A stretch of 64,000 nucleotides of DNA, from positions 3,100,001 through 3,164,000 of the forward strand of contig JAETXT010000011.1 of NCBI GenBank assembly GCA_019188255.1, written 5' to 3'. Below are positions 9,808 through 21,982 of this stretch, piece by piece. Below the pieces are notes generated by a model. The model was not told the origin of the DNA. It did no database searches and saw only the letters and a list, made by a program, of their open reading frames with translations. The DNA is from Verticillium longisporum (lineage: Eukaryota > Ascomycota > Sordariomycetes > Glomerellales > Plectosphaerellaceae). Each line of letters starts with the position of its first letter. Position 1 is the first letter of the stretch. The position numbers and the translations under genes are program-made.

Positions 9808-12346
9808 GCCGGTGATTTCGTGTTCCAGGGTTGCGAGGAATAAGCAGGGACACAAGTGTCTACCCAAGGTACGTGAGTGGCAGTTTCGAAGAATTGCATA
9901 TCACGTGGGGCGATGTGATCTGTGCGCCATGCCCTGACTGGTCAAGTTCCTGATTCCAGATCTGCGATCATACTGTTAGGCCCTCAAGTATCGAACCTCG
10001 CCAACAGCCTCATCATCTTCAAGCTCATTGCCTCATTTACGCATATTATTCCTTACGAGCCACACCAAAAAGACAGTTGGCAGTTTATCCAAGGCGCTTC
10101 AGCTGTGCAGGGTCGATACTCGAAGGAAAGGTGGCAATGTCAGCGCGTTCGTCGCCATCGTCTTTCATGTGGGGGACCAACTGCTTGCTGCCCATGATCG
10201 TCACTGGCAAGGTTGCTCTCCGCTCAACTGCATGATCTGACCCATGACCGAATCTACCATCCAGGTCAAATTGCATCTTGAAGCTGTAGCTATCGGGCTT
10301 TCAAAGGAGCGACCTGATTACCTTTTGCCACTTTCATGTGTTCCTTAAGCTCAAGAGCGTCTCTGATTCGCCTTGCAACGAGAAGCGAAAGGCTGAATCA
10401 TCCTTCAGCCCTTCGAACGCCATCCTTCCAGCTCCATCTTCCTCTTGACCAGACGGCAGGCTTCAAGTCTGGCTTGGCGTTCCGGCATGTCGATTGGCGA
10501 AGGATGGGCGCCATACTGCTGCTCACTGCGCCGTACGTGAGCAAAAGTACATTACATAGGCTCTCGGTGGCTGGCGCCAGTGGCCAACCACGGCATTAGT
10601 GATCGCCTTTACCATGACCTGTACCGGGGATTCGGATCGGGGTTGGTGGCCCTGCCGCTGGCGAAGAGACCGGCCCAGCGCCACGGCGGGTGCGTGATAC
10701 CCAGATGATTTAGACTGCACGTCTGTTCTCTGCGACAAGTTGTACCTAGGAACATCGTCGAATCCAGCGTTGATCCCTGTGCCAGGATACTCTGTTCGGA
10801 GGAGACGCGGGGCGCGCAGGCTTTGCTCTCAGTTCCTTGCCCAGACCTCTCCCGACAAATGGCCTGGTCCATGACAAAGCTTGTTGACGTTAGCTCGCCC
10901 GAAGTTCCTTCATTGTGGTTGGGTGCTTTACGACCACCATGCCCCATAGCCCGCCGAGGCTCGCAACTCAGGATCAACGACAGCTTCTCCCGACTCCTTG
11001 CGTCGCGCGGTCGTTGAGGCCAGAGTATAACGGAACTAGGAGCTAGCCTCGTGGCATTGCCGCCAATTCTTCCTCAGTCGCATCTCCTTCTCTTCTATCG
11101 GGTCCTCATCCCAGCAATACGGTTGGTCATGGCCAAGCTGGCCCAAATGAGGTACCAACCTGCAGTGACCAGTGGACTGCCGTCTTCCTGTGGCGTGTCG
11201 AGGTACATGCGACAGGCAGCACACAGCGCAAAGCACGCACCAGCTTCGAGGGCGGTCATACATGAGGTACACACCATGCGAGAAGCGCGAAGCCCCCTCC
11301 TCCTCCCCCCCCGGCCGTCGTATATCAGCCAACAATGGCGTTCGCTGTGGGGTCGCATCCCCCACGATTCAACAACGTCTCCATCTTTGCTCGTTTGTCA
11401 AGCCTGTCCATCTATCTGCCTCTCTGCCGTCTTCTCGCATTCGGCCACTCGCAAGCTCTCCAAGACTAGTCAAATGCGACCTGTCAAGCTGCACGCCCTT
11501 GTCGACCAGTACTGCAACGCTTGAGCCAAGGGAGCGGACCCCATCCATTCCTGCTCCCCTCCAACGCCGTGAGAGGACCGAGACGGCTCGCTCGCTCGCT
11601 TGTTTGCTTGCTCCTGTAGCCCAGGAATTTGGCCTGCTGAACCGTGCGGGCGCGGTTCGCCTCGCCACCGAACAACGCAACGCAAGGTCTTAAGCTCTCG
11701 TGTGCTCTTTACGAGTTTGATGCGGCTGTTCGAGTGGATACCGAACCGGGGGGGAGGGGGGTTCCATGACGCCGCCGTCATGCTCGCATATCGCTTGTCT
11801 CATCCGGATCTTTGATACCAGCCCTGTTAGCTTCAGGGTGCCTCGGCCGAAGAAAAGAAGTCTTTTTTGAATCGTAAGCGTCGGAGAAAGAAGCGTGCTG
11901 CTCTCCACACCATCCAATCCTTGTCCTTGCCCTTTGCCCCAGATGTATGGATGCCGGGAGGAGCGGGAGTAGTCCAGCGGCCGTCTTGGTTTTGGATGGA
12001 CTGAATGAATGGCCAACTGCCTTTGCTTGGCAAGGGCCCCAACCTTCGTCACGGCTATAATAAGTCTCGTCCACCGTCCCTGCCGCTAACCTGTCTCAAG
12101 CACCTTCACTCCATCAACCTCGGCCATATTGAATCGCTGTTCCTTCCTCGTACATAGTGCTCCTCCTTCCTCTTGTGTCTTCGAAAACGTGCCGCCTCGG
12201 ATTCGGGCAGCAACGACGGACAGCTACTTCCGTTGCCGTCTTACGACCTTCCACTGAGCCTCGCTCTACGACCGTCCACCTCGTCTCAACCTCTCTTTCC
12301 TTTTCGGGCCCCGCTTCAACACTGACCAACATTTTCAACCCCGACC
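9808..12346. other. Divergent intergenic region
   Basis: Separates the methyltransferase (minus) and monooxygenase (plus) genes and should hold both promoters. A TATA-like TATAATAA lies at 12056-12063, about 290 bases before the monooxygenase ATG. The final 200 bases are pyrimidine-rich, as is common for fungal leaders. No open frame is convincing. Confidence 0.45.
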
Positions 12347-14329
12347 ATGACACGTCAAACTGTGCCCAACCTCTCCCGTCACACGGAACTCACCGGTAAC
12401 AGCCACGGCGCCGGTTCTGCTCCCGGATCCGCACCCGTCCGCAGCGGCCATGTTTCGTACAACGTCCGGGAGGCACCCTTCGGAGCGCCCGAGCATCTCC
12501 GCATCGTAACCATCGGCGCCGGAGCCAGCGGCCTCAACATGATCCGGACCCTGCGCAACACCCTACCGCCCTCCTCGTTCGACAATGTCGTGTACGAAAA
12601 GAACGCGGACATCGGGGGCACCTGGTTCGAGAACCGCTACCCGGGCTGCAAGTGTGACGTGCCGTCTCATAATTATCAGTTCTCCTGGAGGAAGAACCCC
12701 GAATGGTCCAGCTTCTTCGCGTCGGCCGGCGAGATTGAGGCCTATCTATGCAAGCTGTGCGACGACGAGGGTATGCGTACGGCGATCAAGACGTCGCACA
12801 AGATCCTGGGAGCCGCCTGGTCCGAACCGAAGGCTGTCTGGGAGCTGCAAGTTCAGAACTTGACGACGGGTGACACCTTTTCCGATTACGCCAACTTCCT
12901 CATTGATGCCTCTGGCATTCTGAAGTAGGTCGACGGCTGTACACCTGTGGAGAATGCAACTAACAATACGGCCAGCAAGTGGAAGTGGCCCAGCGTACCG
13001 GGTGTCAAAGACTTCAAGGGCACTCTCGTTCACACAGCAGCATGGCCTGAAAACTTTGACTTCAAGGACAAGACCGTTGCCGTTATCGGCAACGGCGCGT
13101 CCGGCGTCCAGGTTCTGCCAGCGATCATGCCTCGTGAGTGAATACGGCCAAGCAGTGTTGGCGCGGCATCTGCTAACGGAACCAGATGTCAAGAAGCTCC
13201 ACCACCTCATCCGTTCTCCCACTGCCATTCTACCCCCTAGGATAGCTACTATGAAGATGGGTCGCGCCGCTCCCATCATCAACCAGATTGAGCTTGATGA
13301 GCAGGAGAACTTTACTTCCGCCCAGATCGAACGGTTCAAGTCTGATCCCGCCTTTCTCGAGCAATTCACCCAGGCTCTCGAGATGGACTCGAACATCAAG
13401 TTCGCCATTGCTTTGATGAAAGACAGCCCCCAGCAGCAATGGGCTGCAGGCAAGGTCCGCGAATTCATGACTGCCATGCTTAGGGGAAACGAGAAGCTGT
13501 GCCAGCAGCTGATTCCAGACTTTCCCCTGGGATGCCGCCGCATGACTCCTGCTCCAGGCTACCTCGAGTCATTCCATGACCCAAAGGTCTCGCTGGTCAC
13601 GACCTCGATTAAGCGATTCGTTCCTCAGGGTATCGAGCTGGAGACGGGCGAGCTGATCGAAGTGGATGCAATTATATGCGCCACAGGCTTCGACTCTTCG
13701 TTCAGACCCCCTTTCTCCTTGGTCGGCAGGCACGGCAACTTGCAAGATATTTGGACCGCGGAGACGCCCAAGTCATACATGTCTCTTGCTGTCGCTGGCC
13801 TGCCTAATTACTTCAGTCAGTTAAACCACTCTTGTTGTCTGTTTGATACCCTGCTGACACCCGACACAGAATTCCTCGGACCGTATGCCCCGATTGCCCA
13901 CGGCGACGTTTTCACCCTGTCGGAACACATTGCAACGTACATCGCAAACCTTATCAACAAGGCGCAGTCGGAGAACATTCGCTCCCTGGCACCCTCTCAG
14001 GCTGCTGTCGACGACTTTGCTGCTCACGTGGCGGCGTTCATGCCCCGTACCGCCTTCTCTGGCAGCTGCCGCAGCTGGTACAAGCAGGACGAGGCTGGTA
14101 CGGCCGCACCAGTCGTGGGTCTGCACCCCGGAAGCCGCATGCACTTCATCTCCATGCTTGCGCGGTTCAGGGAGAGGACTGGGAATTCGCGTACGAGAAC
14201 GAAAGCAGCTCGGCCAAGGCCAACAGGTTCGCGTATCTGGGCAACGGCTTTACGATGCAGGAGGCGGCCCTCTTGAAGGCGGCGGCGGCCGCCGCTGCTG
14301 CAGCTTCTGCTGCTGCGTCTGGGAATTGA
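12347..14329 (+). CDS. Flavin monooxygenase, type I Baeyer-Villiger-like
   Basis: CDS: 12347..12924, 12976..13133, 13186..13815, 13870..14329, about 608 residues. Introns have GTAGGT, GTGAGT and GTCAGT donors; the joins give SGILNKWKWPSVPG, AIMPHVKKLHHL and NYFKFLGPYAPI. FAD-binding GAGASG is at 57-62. The Baeyer-Villiger fingerprint F-x-G-x3-H-x3-W-P is at 206-217 (FKGTLVHTAAWP), the NADPH-binding GNGASG at 231-236, and an ATG-type motif ICATGFDSSF further on. Such enzymes insert oxygen into ketones using NADPH and FAD; the substrate is unknown. Near the end the frame slips at the GGG run 14170-14172: after SMLARFR the good frame shifts by one base to give EDWEFAYENESSSAKANRF and an Ala-rich tail ending at TGA 14327-14329. 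The unshifted frame runs Arg-rich to 14276. No biosynthetic cluster surrounds it. Confidence 0.88.
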
Positions 14330-15174
14330 TGCTCAATTGAGAGGACGTGACAGACATCGTGGTGGAGAACTGAATAGACTGCAGCACAAAGAAAAGGCGC
14401 TGCGAGGGGGGAAGCGGGAGGGGGCGATGTCCTTTTGGGTGGATTCGCTGGCGTTGCTTCGGTCGGTCCACTTTGTTTAGAAGTATCAGCGCCAGGCGGC
14501 ATGCGAATGAAAGCTGTCGCTGCTGTCGCGGTTAATGAAGTTACGGTCTATGAATGCATTGTCCTTGCCTTGTATGGCCTCGAGGGCAGTGTCGTTCCCA
14601 ACTTGCACCAATTGAAAAGCACATGAAGATGTGGCTTCCTTGCACACAACAGTGCGCACATAGATAGGCTCGTATAGGGTGTATGTAGTCTCGACTGTGG
14701 ATGAACTGGACCACGGTAATGCAACGGCACGAAATATGAAAAAATATTTTGATTGATTTCTCTCCATGATCCAAGCCCGACCAGACTTCGCGCCCTTTCC
14801 CATCCTGGCCAGTGGTCCTCCGAATTATCACCCTGATCAACCTTCTTCCCAAACCCATTTTCTTCCTCGCAAAGAAAATCCAGCCCACCCAGTGGCAAAA
14901 CACAAGCTTAGAGTTCACATGTCATTGAAGACACAATGAAGCGGAAGAAAGACGAGTCAAAAAAAAAAAAGGAGAGATCATCAATTGACATCTGGTCTGC
15001 AGCGCCAACGGGGTTATAAAAAAAAGGTATCTGTGTCGAGAAGCGAAGAGAAAACATGGGAATTACTCGCAAGGATGATTGAACCCTGAAAACCCGAGGG
15101 GGGCCTCAAGAAAATGGTAGCAGCAAAAAGAAGAAAAGAAACTGACAATCCGTCTGACAAACCTCGCCCTCATC
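14330..15174. other. Intergenic, convergent 3' sides
   Basis: Holds the 3' regions of the monooxygenase (plus) and tricalbin (minus) genes. Includes A-rich tracts near 14950-15030. No gene is visible. Confidence 0.45.
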
Positions 15175-18100
15175 TTACGCGGGAGTACCCTCACGGCTCC
15201 TGCTCTCCCTCTTGCTCAGGAAGCTCCTCCGCATGGTCGACCGCGGGCTGTCCGGCTCCTGCGGCGTCGGGGTGAATGTGCTCTTGACAGTGACGGTGCC
15301 GCCACCGGCCTTGAGGACCCTCTCGGCACCGCTGCCAGAGTCGTCGACGACGTAGGGCACGTCACCGAGGTCGTCGGCGCTTCGGAACGTCCTGTCGCCC
15401 TTGACCTCGATCTTGAACTGGGTGTCGGGCGTGCAGGTCCACTTGAAAGACTCGTTGAACTGGATTTCGCCGCTCGGCTCCTTGTGCTTCTCCGTCTTAC
15501 CGACCGTCTTATGCTTGGGCGTCAGCTGGTGAATGACGACGTAGACCTCCGACGCGGGAGGGTAACCGGACGTGGAGACGATGCTAAAGACAGCCGTACC
15601 AGACCCGGGCGACGCTCCGTTTGTGCTATAAATGGATGCCGCACCCGAGCTTCTGTTTCTGCTATGTCCGAGAGTAGCGCCATTGGCAGTACCAGGAGGA
15701 GTGCTGATCGGTGACTCATTGCCATCGGGGACTGGCCCAGAACGCTTCAAGTCGTTCCCGTTCTCCGTAATGGTCGGAGTGTCGTAGGCCGTGGCCGTGT
15801 TCCTGTCTTCGTCGTCCTTCTTGCTCCTTGAGAAGACGTTGCGAACCAAGCCCCCCACACCGGAACCGACAGCTCCGGCTGCCTTGACGGGTGCCCCAGC
15901 AACGCCGGTGACGATGCGTCCAGGCACAGCAAAAGTTCCAGAGAAAGTTGATGTGCCCTGCCGAGTGCGTGCCACGTACGCTGGGCGGAAGAGCAATCTC
16001 AGGCGCACGACGCCTGACTTGCCATCCAGGAGGAGTTTCGTCTCGCTTGGCTTGAAAGGATCGATGTGCTCAAGATTGATATCAGCAGAGCCGAGGAGGT
16101 CCGGCTTGTCAGCAAAGTCGTAGTCCCAGATGACAACTTTGAAGTCGGCGCCTGTACGCGACGGCACGGGAACCTCGAAAAATTCGTTCCATACTGGGTG
16201 CAGAGTCTTCTTCTGCACCTTCGTCTTGTATACCTCCTCTCCGTTGAGCTCAAACTTGCAGTAGGGGTCACTTTTGCCGTTACGGTCGGCCGATGGAAGA
16301 TCTTCGGCGTCAAGGACGTCGACGCGCAGGGTGCCCATGTTGTTGATACTCTCGCTAGGATCAAGCTTCATCTTGACCGGGATGTACTTCAGGCTGACCT
16401 TGACGTTGCTGGAACGGCCATCCTTATCGTTCAGCTTCAGCATGGTCGGGTTGTTCTGCAGATGTTAGTAACGGACCCATATCGGCAGCATTCTGGGGGC
16501 AAAAACTCACCAGGCACTGCTTCAGAGTGTCCAGAGTGTTGCCTTGCAACTTGGCGATGGTGCTCTCCTTGTCCTTCTCGTTTCCTTCGACGGCCTGGCC
16601 CTTCTCGCGGACTTTGAGAGTCAGACGTGAGAAATCGATCTCGCGAATGAAGCAGTCACCAATCTCGTCAAACTTGTGCTTCTTGTGCTTGGCAGCGGAC
16701 GAGATGTACGAGGGGAACGCCATGTCATCAACCCACACCTCCAGATGAGTGTTGCTCTCTGGCATCTCGGCTTCCATCAACTTGAAGATGAGCAGGCCAG
16801 TCTCATATTTGAGCAGCTGCTCAGGAGACAGATGAATCTTTGGCGGTCCTTCTGACTCCTTTGACTTTCTTGTAGAGGTAGGTGTCAACGGAACAAGGGC
16901 TGAGCTGTCATCTCCCTCGGACGCCTTCTGCGACTTGTTGTCCAATGTGGAGCTGAACTTGCTAGCAGTTGCAGACCGCGCAAGGGGCTCCGGTTCGCCG
17001 GCTTCGGCCTCTGGCTTCGTCTCCTTTGCCTCTTCCTCCTCTTCCTCGGGGTCGGCCACGTTGAGGGTGGGATAGAAGGAGACATTGTGGATAAGGAGAC
17101 CCTTCGCAATGCCCTTGCCATGGAGTTTAAGCCCAGCCTCCTTCATCGTCTTCTGGTCATGAACAAGGTATTCACCGTGCTCGTCTTGGAAGATGTAATC
17201 GCCTGCCGCAACCTCAATCTGACCCAGACTACGGTCCTTGCCCATCTTCTCCGAGTCCATGACCTCCATGGTCAGTTTCTCTCGGTTAGAGTGCACTGGC
17301 ACGTAGAGAACCTCGTCCCAATCAGGGTCGAGCGTGTTCCTGTGAGTGACGGTACGGGCCTTTTCAATGCCTGACAACAGGACACGGACGTAAGGGTCAG
17401 ACTTGCCAAGAGTCTCAAAGTTGCGCAGGTCGCGGGCGCCCCTAAAGTAGAAACGCATGACGCCGATAGGTGTCACGTAGCCTCCTGTACCGGAGAGCAC
17501 GCCAGAAATAGCAACAGGCTTCCACTGTGCCATCATCTTGACACGGCCTGTCGAGGCTCCAGCCAGGTGGAACCACTCCTGGCCCCTCTCCTTGCACTCC
17601 AGAATGTCTTCGAGCTTGATCTGATATTTGCCAATAACCTGGTCGCCAGTGATATCGCGGTCGTCCTTGATAGTAACGCCGAGCTTCGCGTGCTTCTTGT
17701 CGGTAATAAGCATCTCCTTGGACCCGTTGTCCCAGATCGGATTGTTCGTTCGCTTGAGCTTTTGGTGTTGTGCACGTCGCGGCCGTTCAGGTGGAGGGTG
17801 GCATAGGGGTTCAGGAGACCAACCAGGCTCTTGGTGCCATCGAGGTCCTTGGCCTGCTCGACGGTGAATCGCAGGATACCAGTGTTCGATTCTGGGGAGG
17901 CTCCTCAGAGCCATCCTCCAGCTTGGTCGATTCCAAAACCGGGAAGAAGCGAACGTCAATGGAGACCTGGCCACGGTTCTTGCCATCAGCAAAGATGTCG
18001 AGTCGCTCGTTCTCGTGCACATTGAGCTCCTCCACTTGGTCCAGAGGGAACGATGCTACACCAAGCTCCTTGTGCTTTCTGAAGTCGTTGTAATCGAAAA

Positions 18101-19759
18101 CCTGAATGTCCAGAGAGTCGGTGAAGGATGTGATGATAATGTAGTGAGTTTCGTTCCAGCGAGGGTTCGAGGTGTCACTGATGTGCTTTGTACGCGCCAG
18201 CTCTTGCCTCCTGTTCAGGCTGAGAACGGCATACGGATCGATGTCGCCGGCGAAGCGATCAGAGTTCTTCAGTCCTTGAGCACCGTGCAACGTAACAGCC
18301 AAAACACCGATCGCTTGGTCAACAGGCGTGCCGGCAAGCATCTTCGCAACCTCAATGGGGAAGACGTTGGGTGCGTACATCATCGGTGCCAAGTTTCCGT
18401 GAATCTGCTCCAGGATGAAGGTCTCCAAGCCGGGAATGAAGTTGATGTCGAAGCCGAAAGTCTCACCGCCAAGAGGCTTGCAGACGTAGTCGATCGTGGG
18501 CCTCTCGAGGAAGCACATCTCGACCTTCTCCACGTGGGGGAAGGGGATCTGCAGCTTGATCTTCAGTCGCATGATGCCCGAGAAAGCCATGTCCTCGACA
18601 ATAACATCGAGACCTTTGCTGATCATGGCCTTGCCGACTCGGATTTCGAGAACGACTTTGGGGTTGATCTTGCTCTTGATCTGCTTCGAGGTCATGTCGG
18701 CGGTATCGTTCGGTGTGAAGCTGAATTTCCAGTCCATCATAACAATGTCATCTTCGGCCTTGGGGTACGTCTTGACGTGCTCCATGCGAGGCGGCTTGGA
18801 GCCGAGTGTGAACGTCTTGAGCTTCAGGCTGTCGAGGAATGCTGGGGTCGCCGAGCTCAGGACCTGATCGACCGAGTTGATGATGGTCTGCGCAAGAACC
18901 GGCTGGTAAATAGGCCAGAACTTGAGGAGGAACGAGTTGATCCATTCGAGCGACTCGTGGTCGTTGTCGAGCTTCTTCAGCTGCATCTCGCGATTGATGT
19001 CGTCGCGGAAGTTGCGACGAACGCGACGAAGCGAAGTGCGGTAGTAGGTCGAACACGCTGCCATGATCATGAAGACCCAGCCGAGACCACCTCCGAGAAC
19101 TGCAACGAGCCAAGAGGAGATGCAGGCGAAGACGATAATGGCGGCATTGTGGTACCAATCTCCGTAGAATTTGTCGGGGACCTTGCCTTCGAGCCAGGTC
19201 GAGTGATCCAGGAGACTCTCGGCATCTTGAGCATTGTCGTTGGGCCAACCGAACTGGGGCGCCCATCCTGTGCGCTCGTATAGCTTCTCGGTATCACCAC
19301 CAGGGCCTGCGCCGTCCTCGATGACGTTGCCGTCGGCATCTTTGGTGACTTCGATGATGCCTTCTTTGCTGGGGGTGGGAGATCAGCAGTCGGCCCGCTG
19401 TCTTCACCAGCTACATCGGTGACGACGGATACGCCGTGGGGTCGTTTGCTGTGGAAGCCCTCGGGGACGGCCTGGCGGAGGACGGTCAGCTCAGAGCCCG
19501 AGTTCATCGTAGCCTGGGCCACGGACGAGGCCAAGCAAGACTCTTGGGGGGGCGTCAAGGACAACATACCTCTCGCGCCTGGCGGCGCTTCTCCTCAGGG
19601 CTCGCATCTGGGTCGAAAGTGAAGGCAGTGACGCCGGCCTTTTTCGACTCCTCGAGAATCTTTTTGCGCGTCATCGGCGCTGATGGTGCTTTCGGGGTCC
19701 TGGGCGGCCTCGACGGCACCCTGGACCTTGAGCTCGTTCTTCTCGGCGGCCGTGGACAT
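15175..19759 (-). CDS. Tricalbin: SMP- and multi-C2-domain ER-plasma membrane tether
   Basis: CDS: complement of 15175..16455, 16511..19513 and 19570..19759, about 1490 residues. Order of parts: an acidic N-terminus; a hydrophobic hairpin at about 19060-19150 (AAIIVFACISSWLVAVLGG); an SMP lipid-transfer domain (YYRTSLRRVRRNFRDDINRE to the WKFSFTPND region and beyond); then several C2 domains with Ca2+-type loops, for example the last one (LRVDVLDAEDLPSADRNGKS, DYDFADKPDLLG). Tricalbins (yeast Tcb1-3) anchor in the ER and bind plasma-membrane lipids. The frame slips four times: A run at 19661-19665, C run at 19371-19375, C run at 17894-17897 and A run at 17760-17763 (bases as read on the coding strand). 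After each slip the next frame continues the family sequence, e.g. TGILRFTVEQAKDLDGT between the last two. The gene is probably intact in the organism. Confidence 0.92.
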
Positions 19760-21982
19760 GGTGGTGGTGATCTGGCGAGTCAATTGACAAGGTGTCTAAC
19801 TTGCTGGCGCGTGACGGCGCATGCGGCGCGGGTTGTCGAGGGGTCAGGCTCGGAGGAGACGGATCAATTGATGAAGTACAGACTGCTGGCGGGGCAGAGA
19901 GGTCGCGGGGAAAGGGAAGAAGGGAAGGAGCGCGGTCGCGATGGCAGGACGAGAAGAGAAGGGATGGTGGTGTAGAAAGTCTCCCAGCAGAAATGGTGAT
20001 CGACGAGGGTCGGTCGATTGGCGGTGGCTGGACGGGCGGATCGGCTGGGTTAGGTTGGCGATAGTGGGTGAGCCTAGCTGGAAGGGAAGGCGTCTGCTAG
20101 TGTGGTGGTGGTGGAGGTGGTGGTGAGATAGCTAGTAGCTCTACAGAGCAGCCCACAGGGGGAAGGAAGCTTGGTGCCCGTCCGTGTCTTGGGAACCTGG
20201 AACAGCCTGGAAGGAGAGGAGTAGGAGGGGAAGGGACAAACAGCTAAGGGAAAGAGAGGCTCAGTTCTGGTCCAGGGAGGGCAAGAAGGGAGGGGGCAAC
20301 AAGGCCAGATGAAGGCAAGAAGCAAAAGGAGGGTTGAGTGGTGCCACACGTAAGGTTAGGGTGAAGTGAAGGGTTGGGCCCGGCTGGCGATGGATTGCGT
20401 GGTTTCCAGCTTCCACCGGACAGGTTCCAAGTCCCAAAAGTTGGAGCTGAGCTGTGCAGATTGCAGGTTGTAGAGCTGTCTGGAGCTCCCACTGCTCCCA
20501 CTGGGGCTGTCTTGGCACGAGAGGACGGATAACGACGTAATGGGTTCAGCTCGACAGGCAAGGAATGGCCGGTCGTCTTTCCGTCCTGCCCACTTGGCGG
20601 CTTTGCGGTTAGCGCAACGTAGCGGGGAGACCCTGGCTCCAGGCATCTCTTGCGCTAACGCTGCCACCGAACATGGGGTGGCAGGGCCCACTACGACGGG
20701 CAGTGTCTGGTCAGTGGTGGGTACCTACCTACCTGTACCCACCAGTCAGTGCAGTCACTGAGGTCACTGAAGTCACGCATCCTCCGTCGACTCAGCATCG
20801 ACTGCCTCAGCTGGTCCTGTCACTCAAGAAGCTTCAGGTGCCCACGAAGCTGTTAGCTACCTACCTACCTAAGTAGGTATGTAGGTAGGAAACGGGTACA
20901 CCAAGCAATTTCCCACCTCATTTCTGACCCTCTCCAGCCGTCTGTCTCGACGCACAATCAATCCGACAATCCGTACAACCTCTCTCGGCATTGACTTCAC
21001 TTACCATCGTGATCAGTCGGCTGCCTCCGCATTGTCCTTTTCCCCTCCTCCTGAGCACCATCGAATCACATGTCGCCTGTGGCCCATCCTTGCAGCACAT
21101 CGTCCCCTGCTCGAGAACCGATCGGGCCAGCCAGGACAGCGGCCGAACCTTGACTCTTCTTCAGTCCCTTGTCTGCTTACTGCCTTTGGTGCCCCAATGG
21201 CATCTGCCCTGGATTCGCCTTCCATCAATGTCACCCTGTGGCCTGTGGGGTTTCCGCTGACGACGAAACTTGGCAGCACTTTGTCGATCTGGGCCGAAAC
21301 CTGCATATCATTCCGTGAATTCCAACATCATGCCTGGACATCAAGAATCGCTGGCATGCCGTCCGCCACGTTGGCCTCTGCGATGATGTCGACGGCAGGA
21401 CGTGGAAGCAAACTTTTTCATGCATTCGCTCCTCGTCAGCATTGGACCGAGACAAGACACGCGCGTATCTGTCACTGGCACGATTCACAGCCACCAATTC
21501 TCCCTACCATATCCACGAACTTCCTGATTACCGCACAGATTCTGTCTCGACGAGGTTTGGCCGAATAGCAGCTCATTGACGCCCGTGTCGCACGAGTCTC
21601 ACAACGCGTCGCTGCCCGCCACTGCCCTCCCGGTTTTGCAGCCCAAAAAAGCGAATAGACACCATGGAGCCCACGCTTATGACAGACATGTCGATCAAAA
21701 CAATCACCATCGTCACGGACGAGGCAAGCATATGCGACGAGAATACAGGCTGAATACAGCATTTGCTATTGCACCTGGCTAACTCATGAGTCTGTTGATC
21801 AATTCGCGAGGCCGCTCTGAAGCTGGTCAACCAACTGGGCGCAAACGCGACTTCTCAGGATACCTCCACAAACCCCCTGACTTTGAAACATGAGGGCCGC
21901 AAGGGCGTGCCCTGGCAAGAAATGAAGATCCGTCATCATACTCCCCCGTGGGAGCTCAAAGCCGATACACCAACTGCTTCTC
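19760..21982. other. Intergenic, upstream of tricalbin
   Basis: Contains the tricalbin promoter and leader and, at its far end, the expansin 3' side. TACCTACCTACCT lies at 20722-20734 and a near-palindrome of the same unit at 20857-20888. A 178-codon plus-strand frame at 21032-21568 shows no domain or plausible exon structure. Confidence 0.45.
20857..20888. repeat. ACCT-unit near-palindrome
   Basis: CTACCTACCTACCT, a short AAGT centre, then AGGTATGTAGGTAG. The arms are complementary except for a couple of bases. It is about 1.1 kb upstream of the tricalbin start and repeats the unit seen in other upstream regions of the window. Confidence 0.8.

Noticed and set aside
18015..19283. 422-codon frame antisense to the tricalbin gene
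   Set aside because: Mirror of G/C-ending codons; no domain, and the sense strand codes a clear tricalbin.
21032..21568. 178-codon plus-strand frame
   Set aside because: No domain; lies in long upstream DNA of tricalbin.
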